A program made the translations under genes and the position numbers. This document shows positions 23,762 to 34,114 of a DNA stretch of 64,000 nt, one piece after another. The DNA comes from Prinsepia uniflora (lineage: Eukaryota; Streptophyta; Magnoliopsida; Rosales; Rosaceae), in assembly GCA_032719365.1 (NCBI GenBank), contig CM064874.1, positions 38,860,716-38,924,715 of the forward strand. Reading direction: 5' to 3'. The notes below the pieces were generated by a model. That model was not told where the DNA came from. It ran no database searches and saw only the letters and a program-made list of their open reading frames with translations. Positions within the stretch are counted from its first letter, which is position 1. Each line of letters opens with the position of its first letter.

Positions 23762-25100
23762 GTACCAAATTACATTCTGTCACTATATGTTTTACGCTGA
23801 ATTTCAGAGTTATATTTGACCTTGCAAGTCTCACATTTACTTACTCAAATTTTTTAAAATGTAACAATTTGGTTCCAATGTTAATTATTTCGTTAAATAA
23901 TATGTTAAGTGCTCACGTGGAAGATGTAGGACTCACCATTTAATATTAATTTCTTTTTTCTTTTTTCTCTTTTGTTTTTTCTTCTTTTCTTCTTTCTCGA
24001 TCTGCTCTTCTTCCTCCATTGTCCTCCTTTTTTCTTCTTTCTTTTTTTTCCCTCCCCCCACCATTGGCCCCATCATCCCTGCAAGCATATCATGCATGCA
24101 TCATAATCCAATTTGTTAGAGATTATTCATGGCCTGGGAGAGACATGTTTGCTTGCAATGCTTACAAACATATGTGACTACCTGTAAGGTAGAACATTAG
24201 CAGTCCTCAGTTTAGATCAACAGACGAGTAAAAAGCCAAGATGAAGCCTCTGTACACAACTATCAAGAAGATGCCCAAACTCAAACGCCGGCTGCTCCTG
24301 ACGGCGGTGCTAGTGATGGCAGCTTCATGGTTTGTTGTCTTCCACCACCGTTTCTCCGACCAAGGCCGCCATTTCCGCACCAAAAATATTTCAAATTTGG
24401 GTGTCTCTTTCCTCACTCCGCAGAGTCCTCCTCCAGATTCTAGTCCTTACTACAACAAGGAGCTCTTCGCATTTGATTTTTGCCACATGATCGGAAGTTT
24501 CAATACTTATGTTTATCCCACAAAAACAAAATCTGATCCTTTTGATTCTTTTGCATCTATTTTCCTTTTCCACCCAAACCCTCTGAACCCGAAACTGGGA
24601 AACTACTTCAGCGAGCACATGTTCAAACTCTCCCTTTTAGGCTGCTCCCTCATTACCCCAACGTAGAAAAAGCCCATCTTTTCTTCCTCCATTTTCTGAA
24701 ACGACCCATATGTCCATTGTGAGTCATCCATTGCCAATTTTGCTACTCAATACACCACCGTCGTGAGCATGATGGTGCTTGTAGGGATGATGGGGCCAAT
24801 GGCGGCAGAGGGAAAAAACGAATGAAGAAAGAACAAGGAGAACGGAGGAAGAATAATTGATCGACAAAGAAGAAGAGAAGGAAATAAAAAAAAAGGAGAA
24901 AAAAAGAAAAAAATTATATTAAATGGTGGGTCATATATGTGCCACGTCAGCACTTAAAATATTATATAACGAAATAATTAACGGCGGAACCAAATTGTTA
25001 TATTTTTAAAAGTTAGGGGTATGTAAATGCAAGATTTATAAAATTACGTATAACTCTAAAACTTAGTGCAAAATACAGAGTATTGAAGTGTAATTTGCTC
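23762..25100 (+). mobile_element. Pack-MULE carrying a GT47 gene fragment
   Basis: Exact 9-bp direct repeats ATTATTTTT flank the element (23753-23761 and 25101-25109), the Mutator-superfamily signature. Long terminal inverted repeats of about 330 bp (23762-24091 and 24770-25100) begin GTACCAAATTACA and GAGCAAATTACAC. They share GGTTCC..CGTTAATTATTTCGTTA, AAGTGCT.ACGTGG and CCATTGGCCCCATCATCCCT strings in mirror order. The interior (24092-24769) has a protein-coding character unlike the repeats. No transposase is present. Confidence 0.9.
24241..24769 (+). pseudogene. Captured 5' fragment of a GT47/exostosin-like glycosyltransferase gene
   Basis: An ATG at 24241 opens a 141-codon frame. Residues 1-17 are Lys/Arg-rich, then comes a hydrophobic signal anchor (LLLTAVLVMAASWFVVF), as in Golgi type II proteins. 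From about residue 93 the frame follows the plant exostosin domain start: FNTYVYP, DPFDSFASIF, a NYFSEHMFKLSLL string and LITP. Past the stop at 24664, family sequence continues in other frames: EKAHLFFL around 24670, then NDPYVHCESSIANFATQY around 24700. At least two frameshifts are therefore present. The match ends at the right inverted repeat. In the known family, GT47 enzymes act on cell-wall polysaccharides; this piece lacks the catalytic core. Confidence 0.75.
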
Positions 25101-25139
25101 ATTATTTTTCAACCAAATTTTATTGAGGGAAATTAATAG

Positions 25140-25797
25140 TGTTTGTTCCTTGAATAGACTTAACGTGATGAGACCCGTTGAGGGATCTGAGACCCACTTA
25201 GGGGCGTTCGGACCTGCTAAGGGTGCTCATTGATCTCTTGAACCTACTTGGCGAGTTACCTATAAGGCATAGAGGAAACACTAGACACCGGTGGAGTACT
25301 AGCCAAAGAGGCTCTAATGCTTAAGTCAGTAAGCATATGGAACACGTATCAAATAGATCGTGAAGGCTGCCGAGTGGAGCTCGTGTGTGCTTCTAAAGAG
25401 AAAGTTACCTTTGTGAAGGGGTCTGGTGGTATTTATAATAGCCATGAATGTGATGGTTAAGCATTGTAGGGAGCAGGTTCCTAGTTGTGGTGGGAATACA
25501 GCCACACGCCCTGTGGATCCGAGGTAAGCACCAAGTGGAAACCAACCACCTGGTGTAAGGGGGTTGTTGTGTCAAGTAGTTGGTACTGACAGCATGTTTG
25601 GTCAGACCGATGGGTGCCGACCAACCCTGCTGGATGGCGCAGCGGACCATGCCTACCGACTGGATGTATTGTTGGCCCTGGCGATTTGGGTTAGGCACTA
25701 CCTGCCGATTGGCATTGGCTAGACGACTGTCATTAGTCTGTCGTCCGAAGGCTTCTGTTGCTTGTACGGAGCCTGATTGGTCGATATAGTGTCAAAT
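25140..25797 (-). repeat. Tat 3' LTR
   Basis: About 658 bp, collinear with 59625-60295: TGTTTGTTCCTT, ACTTAACGTGATGAGACCCG and the closing GATAT.GTGTCAA block are shared. The terminal bases on the inner side are decayed (AAAT against AACA). A purine-rich string (CAGGGGATTTAA, minus strand) adjoins it as the likely polypurine tract. Confidence 0.88.
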
Positions 25798-26039
25798 TAA
25801 ATCCCCTGAGTCTTTGATTGGGGTGGATTTCCTTGGTCGAGGACTTGTAACCTTGGCCGATACGTGTCAATTGACCAAGGGAGTATATCCCCTAGTCCCT
25901 CAAGTTCTTGATGGAGGAAAGGTGCCTTGGTCGACGCTCCCGCATTCTTGTTCCCAGTGGTAGGTCGGTAAAGATTGTTCCTATGTGCCGAATGATGAAG
26001 TGTAGCTCCTGCTTTCCAATTAGTGTCGCAAAGAACCTT

Positions 26040-26410
26040 GCCTAATGTTCCCGATCGATCGCAATATTCCTGCTTGCCGATCGGTGTCATGCGAGTACCT
26101 TGCTCAATGTTCCCGATCGGTTGCAATGTTTCTGCTTATCGATTAGGGCCATGAGAGGACCTCGCATGATGTTCCCAATTGATCACAATGTTCCTACTTG
26201 CTGATCGGAACACCAATGTTCTGAGGAACTTCACGAAAGACACATGATTGGTCGCAATGTGTGTGCTTACCGATTAGGCCACAAGAGGACCCCGCCCGAT
26301 GTTCCCGATCCATCGCAATGTTTCTGTGTGCCTATCGGAACATCGACGTTCTGAGGCACTTTGCAAGTGGCATCTGATCGGTCGCAATGTGTGTGCTTGA
26401 CGATCAGGGT
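26040..26410 (-). repeat. Minisatellite in the Tat 3' untranslated region
   Basis: About five units begin with or contain TGTTCCCGATCGATCGCAATG and TGCTTGCCGATCGG-like strings; unit length varies from about 62 to 120 bp. Longer units insert a GGAACATCGACGTTCTGAGG block. The array lies between the antisense ORF and the 3' LTR. Confidence 0.75.
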
Positions 26411-26516
26411 TGTACATTAGAACAATTTCAATGTGTTGGGAACCAGGGTAGTTCTCCTTCCCGTTCATTTGCCTTTTTTATACCTATGTTGGACATATTC
26501 GTATATAGATACTATA

Positions 26517-27231
26517 TGGTGGAATGTTGCCGTAAGGGCTGGGGATCACTCAGATCGGAAGTGCGTATACCGGGAAAGGAACCAAGAAAGCAAGGTCAAG
26601 GTGCTGACCAAACTCAAGGGGTCGAGGAACATGAGTACGTAGAGGAGTGTCGCCAGCCTATGAGCGCCACAGAGACTGTGGATCGGCAGGGTGGCAATCA
26701 GGAAGCGTCGTCATCTCGTCCCCCCATCATCGAAGTGGAGAGTGATCAGGAGGAGGGTGAGATAGAAAGCGATTCGAAGACGGAGTCGGAACCCATAGAG
26801 GAGAGGTCCGAGTAAGGCGTGGACTATGAGCCTAATACCATTCGACAGGTAGACTTGTACAGGTTCCGAGAGCTGTACAATGTGCCGAACGAAATAAAGA
26901 TGACCCTACTGCTAGGATCCGCTAAGCTAAGTGACCCTCTTGAAAGATCCGCCATGTTCTATGTGCACGCGTTCGAACATGGAGTGCGCATGTCGTAGAA
27001 TCTGTGGATACATGATGTGCTAGCGAGGATGAAGATCGCAACCGGCCAGCTCAATACAAACGGGTGGATCATACTGGTCAGCATCTACACTGCCTTCCAA
27101 TTGACAGGCCAGTCGGAGCCGACTTGGGGCGAAGTATGTCATCTGTATCATTTCAAGAAGGAAATATATAGTCCTGGCTGGGTACAGATGGAGTGTCTGC
27201 AGAAGACAACAAGTGGTGCCTTCATCACGGA
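26517..27231 (+). pseudogene. Antisense extra ORF of the Tat element, 5' part
   Basis: The frame from an ATG at 26517 runs to a stop at 26813. It encodes a charged, acidic low-complexity protein (EVESDQEEGEIESDSKTESE). The same frame continues after the stop with a globular region (VDLYRFRELYNVP at about 26850, a second stop near 26998, TWGEVCHLYHFKKE near 27125) and is cut at 27231 by the old chromovirus. It resumes in frame at 45767 (FITDVPTS across the joined target site). The shape resembles plant proteins annotated as putative gypsy-type transposase (PF04195-like); that match is from memory. It lies opposite to Tat gag-pol, as reported for extra ORFs of some Tat elements. Confidence 0.6.
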
Positions 27232-29646
27232 TGTAACGACCCGAACGTTCGTAAATACTATTTTATTGTGAAATGGCCATTTTACCCCTAGAGGGGAAAA
27301 AGTTGAATTTTGACCTGAAAAATATTTAGGACTTTGACCTATGACCGCGACGTAGATCGGGACGTCACGAGTCCGTAGGGAAGCTGCACGTCGAAAACAG
27401 ACGCTCGATGGAAAAGTTATGGTCACGGGAGTCAAATCGATTAAACGTACGAACCGAGAGTTTGATTAAAATAATAATAAAATAGTATAAACTGATCTAA
27501 AACTGGAATTAATCAGGACCCTTGCATAAGTGACAAGTGTCACTCATCCCACACTCCCTTTTCCCTAAAATGTGGATCTTGCCCCCATTGGTCACTTAAA
27601 ATATGTTTTATTTCCCTTATGCAACCCCAGCCATCCATCTTAATTCCTAGATTGCATCTGCACCATTCATCCATCTTCCCTTGTTCTTTTTATTCTGATC
27701 AGTCATCACTCTCTCTCACTCTCATATTTTCCCACCCGTGAACACACACACATGGCTCACCATCTTGAACAAACACACACCCCGACCACTACACCATCTA
27801 CTTAACTCCTCCCCAGCCACAGATCGAACACGCACGACCTCACAACCCACCATCTTCATCATCAGCTACCATCATCTTCTCCTCCCCTGTCTGCAAAACC
27901 TGAAAACCCCCCGAACCCGTGAAGGAAAAATAACCCAAAACCATCCAAACCACACCTCCACAACTCGAACGAAGCTTAGTCTAGGAATGAAGGACGTCAA
28001 GAGGACTGAGGAGTGGAAGTGACAACCTATGGCGGTGACACGGCGGAGGTAAGCCGAAAAACCCGAGAGGTCCCTATTTTCTTCCCAATTTCGAACGACC
28101 TGTTTTGACGTGTGTACTTCATTCCTCGTTGTTGGGACTTGATCTAGCAACAGAGACGACCTTGGAGGACCTGTTTCAAGGCCGAAAAAGGAGTGGGTCG
28201 ACGGGGAAGACGACCAGAGTTGGCCGTGAGTTTCCTTCGAGTTACAGGTATAGATCTAGACCCTTATTCTGGTTTTTAAGTCCACATATCTCTAGAGTAG
28301 GCTTAGAGGAACCCCTAGGATCAAATCTTGTCAAAAACGGTGGTCGAAAACAGAAGTTAGAGTCGGATCTTGGCCATGGGTCACGGTGGCCCGGTCACTG
28401 TTCTTCGGTAGGAACCAGCCGACGTGCAGTTATGGTTTTCGGTAGGGACCAGGTAAAGAACAGTTCCAGTTTCAGTAGGACCAGGTCGAATGTCAGATAT
28501 GATGATGTCATCATGTTTGATATGTCAGATATGTGACCAGTCAGGGTGTGACACGTGTCATCTAACACCTGTTATGGCTGACGTCATGTTGTCGTCACCA
28601 ATGACGTCATGCTGTTGTCAGCAGGGTACTGTAGCAGCATTGACCAAGTTTTGACCAAGTACGTTGGGGCGCATGTGAATAGTTATTTTGGTGGGACCAT
28701 TACCTTTTTCAAGGTTTCACCGATACGAATCCAATGCCGGTGGTTTCGTTTCAATCAGAGATCGTTAAGTTGGTCAAATTAGGGTTTGAAGTCTAGGGAA
28801 GCGTGGTCGGACGGCTTTCCCAGACCGGGTTCTTTCTAGGGCTTCATATTTGAGATGTATGAACCTATAGTGACCTTTATGTGTACTTTGGACTTGACAG
28901 GGATTATACGTTAGCACTGGGACAGGTTTATACGTCTAGTTAGCGGTGTGACTAGACTGTGAGTGGGCCTTTGATGTCATTAAATCCTTGCATGCATAAA
29001 ACTATTTTAAATTCTATATATATATATATATATATGATTCAAGCAAAAGCATCTGATTATCTTGAGTTATGGTTATAGCACGTATTACGATGTTTGGGCT
29101 TGAGACCCGTCCGGTTAGTTATGCACTGTTTTGAGTTATATATATATATATATGGATTTCGATGATTGTCTATAGTCCTGCACTTATAGATCTACCCTAG
29201 TGATACTGTCTCCTCCGGATGTGGGTACCCTGGAGTGGTCACGGCGCAATGCCTTCGAGGGGTCATTTTACGGAGGGATCAGACCGTAGAATGACTCAGG
29301 AGAAGGATTGCTATGATTGGACTTCTGGGATGCTAGGCATCTGGGATTCCATACCCGGACTGGGTTCAGGATTTGGACTCGGGATTAAGACCCCAGGTGG
29401 CACGCATAGCCTTGGGACTGTGACCTTATTAGACGTCTGGGACATCAGACATATGGGATGTCAGAGTTGGGATGTATAGTGCAGCGGCTGATGTTATGAT
29501 TTTAATTATATTACTCTGTTATGTTTATATGATATATTGCTATGGTTTTTGATTCTACGGTAAAATAGGTATTCTAAGGTCGTGTGTAAGACAGGAGCAG
29601 GGCACGTCCCCGGTTGGTCATAGGGGGATCGGGGCGGGTCCTATCA
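27232..29646 (+). repeat. Old chromovirus 5' LTR
   Basis: 2415 bp, TGTAACGACCC...GGGTCCTATCA. It contains two AT-dinucleotide runs (about 29018-29035 and 29131-29151) and a 28540-28625 patch with TGACGTCA and CACGTG-type sites. The 3' LTR lacks the AT-run section. Confidence 0.9.
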
Positions 29647-29649
29647 ACT

Positions 29650-29661
29650 TGGTATCAGAGC
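29650..29661 (+). other. Old chromovirus primer-binding site
   Basis: TGGTATCAGAGC, the exact complement of the plant initiator tRNA-Met 3' end, three bases after the LTR. Confidence 0.88.
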
Positions 29662-29760
29662 ACTAGGTTGTGGTCAACATGCTAGGTTAGCGGTCAGTAC
29701 TTAGTACAATTGACGTTTAAAGATGTTGTTATCTAATCTATACCTCTTAAACAGTTGGTT

Positions 29761-31213
29761 ATGCATCCAAGACGAATCCCTCAAGCACGAACTGAGGAGG
29801 AAGTAGCTAGAGAGATGGAGTGTGCGAGTATCGAGCCGGCTTAACGATTGGGAACCACACATTTCAGTGGGGGATCAAACCCCGAGGAAGCACAGGAGTG
29901 GATAGCGAGATGGGAGAGGATCTTTACTGTGATGCATTGCCCGCCGGGTGAACGTGTGACTTTGGAAACTTTCCTACTGGAAGACGGGGCTTACCAGTGG
30001 TGGTACGGCCTAGAGATGTCGGGTTGGTCTATCCACACTACTACTTGGGAAGTCTTTCGGGCGAGATTCCTAGATCAGTATTACCAGCGATCCTTTCACA
30101 CTGCTCATGAAATAGAGTTTCTACGGCTTGAGCAGGGCAATATGTCAGTGGTGGAGTATGAGCAGACCTTTGTTAGACTATCTCAATTCGCAGCAGCTTT
30201 TGTGAGCACAGAAGAGGATAAGTATCAACGCTTTGAGCTGGGACTTAGAGGTGATATCCGGGCAGTTGTGACAGCTACCAACTATGCTACTCTAAAGGAC
30301 ATGGTCAATGCAGCGGTTCGTGTCGAGGCTAGTCTGGCGACACACCAGGCACGACAGACTTCGGGTGAGAGGCGACGTCGGGATCGCCCATATCTTGGAC
30401 CCATGAGCCATCGGGGCTAGAAATGAGGACATTACAGAGGGTCACCATCTTCTTTGTGAGGTCGTGGCTGGTCTGGTCGATATGGGAGCTCTTAGAGATG
30501 AGGATCGAGGTTTGGCTCAGGACAGCAGTCATTATGGAGTGGTGCATCTAGTGGATTTGCGGACAGGCCGAGGACAGTTAACTATTTTGCTTGTGGAGGA
30601 TCGGGCCACTATGCTCGTGATTGCCCAACTTTGTCCAGGGGCAACGAAGCAAGAGGCACCAGTGCAGTTCAGAGTTCGGCTTCCAACACTGTCGAGGGCC
30701 GAGGGCAGGGAGGTGATCGTAGCGTTAAGCATGGTACGCATGGGCTCGGTCAGACTTCTAGACCAAGAGCCCGAGTATTTGTAGTGACCCAGCAGTAGGC
30801 TAGGTCAGCCCCAGGTGTTGTTACAGGTACTCTTAATATCTCTAATCTTGTTGTACGTGTGTTGATGGATGCTGGGGCTACTCATTCTTTTATTTCGAGG
30901 CGTTGTACGGGTATGTTGGACTATGAGATATCAGCGTTGGATAGTAAGATGGGTGTTGGCACACCGATGAGAGTTGTGTACGTAGTGAATCAAGCGATTC
31001 AGAGGTGCCCAGTGAGAGTAGAGGATGTAGATTTACTAGCCGATCTAATCATTATGGATATTCATGACTTCGATGTCATCTTGGTGGATTTGGGATTCAT
31101 CCAACCAAGTACGTCACCATGGGGAGCACCGATGTTATTTGTGAAGAAGAATGAGGGGAGCCTCCACTTGTGCGTCGATTATCGACAACTCAATAAGGCA
31201 ACGGTAAGGAACC
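29761..31213 (+). pseudogene. Old chromovirus gag-protease-RT start, broken
   Basis: It begins at ATG 29761 at the same place as the ORF of the young element. A TAA near 29841 ends the frame, but gag similarity continues to about 30420 (ERVTLETFLLEDGAYQWW, FLDQYYQR). The zinc-knuckle zone (30560-30630) is frameshifted. The protease motif MDAGATHSF lies near 30865. At about 31083 the frame jumps from the protease tail (FDVIL) straight to the RT entry (QPSTSPWGAP), a loss of about 0.4 kb relative to the young copy. The RT string DYRQLNKATVRNQY ends where the young element was inserted. Confidence 0.88.
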
Positions 31214-31868
31214 AGTACTGTAACACCCCGAAAATTCGAGGATTTCCATATTGTAATTTAATGTGTGATTTGACGATTTTACCCCTGTGAATGGTATGGT
31301 CAAATTGTTGACTTTTTGATTGATGAACTAAATGAACTTTGACCTATGACCGTGACGTAGTTCGGGACGTCACGAGTTCATAGACAGGTGGCACGTCCAA
31401 TTCGGACGATCAGGGTAAAAGTTATGACTATCGGAAGTTCAGGGGCATTACCGTAATTTGGACTCTCGGGGGAAAATGTTGACTTTTCTTTTGACAACTA
31501 ATTTTCAGTTGACTCACGGACCGTTGGGTAGGGCTCGACGTCCTGAGTCCGTAGACAGGAGGCACGCCGAAATCGGACTTCGTACGAGGAAGTTATGGTC
31601 AGAAACGTGATTTCGGGAAGTTCGTGTCTCGGTTTTCGTGTCGAATATTAAATTCAGCAAATCTGATTGGAGGACACCTGGTGAGTGACAAGTGTCACTC
31701 ACCCATTGGCTAGATTGGATCAGATCCACTATTGGATTAATTAACATTTGAATCAGCTTTAAATTCCAGCCTTTGGATTGAAAACCCCAGATCTGATCTC
31801 AGCCCTTGATCTCATTTTGAGATTCAATCTGGGCCGTTCAATTCTTTGAGCAGCTTTCCCTCCATTTC

Positions 31869-31875
31869 TATATAA
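31869..31875 (+). promoter_or_regulatory. Putative TATA box of the young chromovirus LTR
   Basis: TATATAA about 650 bp into the LTR, followed by a C-rich leader-like stretch. It is preserved in the 3' LTR at the equivalent position (39244-39250). Assignment is by position and motif only. Confidence 0.5.
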
Positions 31876-32394
31876 TTCTCACCCGAACCCACACACACTG
31901 CCTATTTCATCCATCACACCCGCACTACTCCCTGTCCCTGTGTCTGTGTGTTGCTGGACTCACGGGGAAGGACGGAGGCACGGCGGTGGACGGCGGCAGA
32001 CGGCGGCAAGGTGAGCTATTTTTCAAAACCCGAAACCGTTTTAAAAACTCAGGATTTGGAAGCTTGTTTCCAGCATGTGTTGTCGAGTTCTAGTGTCCCT
32101 AATCGACTCTCTGGATTAGTAGGAAACTTTGGGACGTGTTTGTGTGACCGGAGGTGACCTGAACGGAGTTTGAACGGCGACGGGAACCGGCTCTGTTCTT
32201 CGGGGTAGGCCTTCGAACCTGTCTGTGTTTGTCAATTTTGATTAGCTAGAACCCTTTCTGGGATTAAGACGAGTAGTTAGGAACAAACCTGAACGAAAAT
32301 GATTGAGAAATGGTGAAATGGTGACCGGGTCTTGATCGCGGGTCTGATCGACCCGAGTTGCAGAAATACGGGTCAACCCGTCTGAGGACAGAGG

Positions 32395-32690
32395 TGATGA
32401 CGTGGCACCCTGTCAGCCTGTCAGATGACGTGGTCCAACCGTGAGCCGACACGTGTCACATGTCAGTGCACAGTCAGCACTGACATGTCAGTGACGTGGA
32501 CCAGTGCCGTGCTGACACGTGGCACATGTCAGATCTGACACGTGGCCTGACAGATCAGTGGGGTGGACCAATCAGATGTTGACACGTGGCACCTGTCAGA
32601 GTCTGACATGTCAGACCTGACAGCTGTCAGATGACGTCAGCATGACGTCATGCTGACGTCAGCAGTGACGTCAGCGATGACGTCAGCAGG
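32395..32690 (+). promoter_or_regulatory. Cluster of ACGT-core (bZIP-type) motifs in LTR
   Basis: About 12 ACGT cores lie in roughly 290 bp: repeated GACACGTGGC or GACACGTGTC (G-box type) and TGACGTCA/TGACGTCAGC (C-box/CRE type), interleaved with TGTCAG and CTGACA strings. The same block is in the 3' LTR (39770-40065) with one TGACGTCA lost (GATGCCGTCAG). Confidence 0.6.
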
Positions 32691-33985
32691 AACTGTTCCT
32701 GCGTTGACCGACGCGTTGACCGGCGCGTGGGGGCGCGTGTGAACAGTGTTTCTGGTGGGACCACCACCATTCTTTAGGTTTCGACGATCCGGATCCAATG
32801 GCGGTGGTTTCGGGTCGATCGGAGATCCTTAAGTTGGTCAAAATAAGGTTTATTGCCTTGGAAAGCGCGTTCGGGCGGCTTTCCCGGGTCGGTTTCGACC
32901 TAGGCTTTCATGGTTGAATGTTGGGGGTTTAATTTGACCTTTACGAATACTTGGACTTGACAGGGATTGTACATTTGCACCAAGACGAGGGTATACGTTC
33001 GGTTTCTAGTAGGATTGTACTGTGAGTGGGCCATTTTCTTAAACCCTTGTGTGCATAAATGTTTTCTGGTTTTATTATACCTATTCACATGCTAAAACAA
33101 TGATGGTTTTGATGATATGGAAAATATGGTTACGGCACGTTTCACGGTATTTGGGCTTGAGACCCGTCCGATGAAACTGAATGATTGGTTCGGATTCTAT
33201 CTATGTATATATATGTTTGCATGTGGATATCAATAAAATGTATTTGTTACTGCACTGTATAGATCCTTCTATATTGTATTGTCTCCTCCGGATGAGGTAC
33301 CCCGGAGAGGTCACAGACGTCTAGAACGTCCAGCGTCTATGACGCTAAGCATCGGGGATGCTGTACCCGAACGGGGTTCGGGGATTGAACTCGGAATTGA
33401 GACCCGAGTGGCACGCGTAGTCTTGTGATTGTGACCTTATTGGACGTCAGGGACGTCAGACATCAGGGATGTCGGGATTGGAGTGTATAGTGCAGCAACT
33501 AAAATTATGGTTATGGTTTTATTATGTGCCTTATGGTTCATATTATATGGTTATTGATTTTGAATTATGTTGCACGCATGTTTGGAAAACGGAGGGGTAA
33601 ATTATATGTTTTACTTATCAAACAATTTCATAAACTTGTGTTTCGGTCCACTCACCCTTACTGTTTTGATAACCCCTCCAGGTCGGGAAACTGAGGTAGA
33701 GGAGGAACCAGAGGCTGAGGCATAGATCTACTTCTGCGTACCTGAACCCCTGCTGGGCGGTGTACCCGCAGGTTTACTTTAGAGTCGTGCTCGCAAATTT
33801 GTAATTTTGGATAGTATCCCTTGTCTGACATTCGTTTAATTCGGATTTGATGTATGACTTTAATTTGGTTATTTATGCTTTTAAATGTAATGGAGGTTAA
33901 AATTGGTATGAATTATTGGGTGTCCGACGGGAGCAGGGCACGTCCCCTTGTGGTCCCTGTGGGATCCGGGCGGGTCCTGTCAGCT

Positions 33986-33997
33986 TGGTATCAGAGC
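33986..33997 (+). other. Young chromovirus primer-binding site
   Basis: TGGTATCAGAGC, complementary to the initiator tRNA-Met 3' end, three bases beyond the LTR. Confidence 0.92.
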
Positions 33998-34114
33998 ACT
34001 AGGTTGTGGTCAGTACTAGGGTATTGGTCTGCATGCTAGACTAGCGATTAGTACTAGTTACTTTTCGACTTTTAAGAATATTGTTTTCTGATATATGCCT
34101 CTTGACAGTTGGTT

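Larger units (their letters stand above)
31219..33982 (+). repeat. Young chromovirus 5' LTR
   Basis: 2764 bp, TGTAACACCCC...GGCGGGTCCTGTCA. A likely TATA box (TATATAA, 31869-31875) is followed by sequence that would form the transcribed R-U5 region. Confidence 0.97.

Noticed and set aside
24241..24666. Functional GT47 gene
   Set aside because: Only the N-terminal part is present, with frameshifts and no catalytic core, enclosed by MULE inverted repeats.
26517..27231. Independent host gene on the plus strand
   Set aside because: It sits between Tat LTRs, continues across a transposon insertion into the Tat interior, and carries stops; an element-encoded antisense ORF explains it better.
29018..29151. 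AT-dinucleotide runs as an origin or regulatory site
   Set aside because: Simple microsatellite runs inside an LTR with no other supporting signal.
33986..33997. tRNA gene fragment
   Set aside because: It is only a 12-base complement of the tRNA 3' end, the primer-binding site of the retrotransposon; no cloverleaf is present.
34109..34114. Upstream TTG start for the chromovirus polyprotein
   Set aside because: The ATG at 34115 matches the start of the related element at 29761; a TTG start is not expected in plants.
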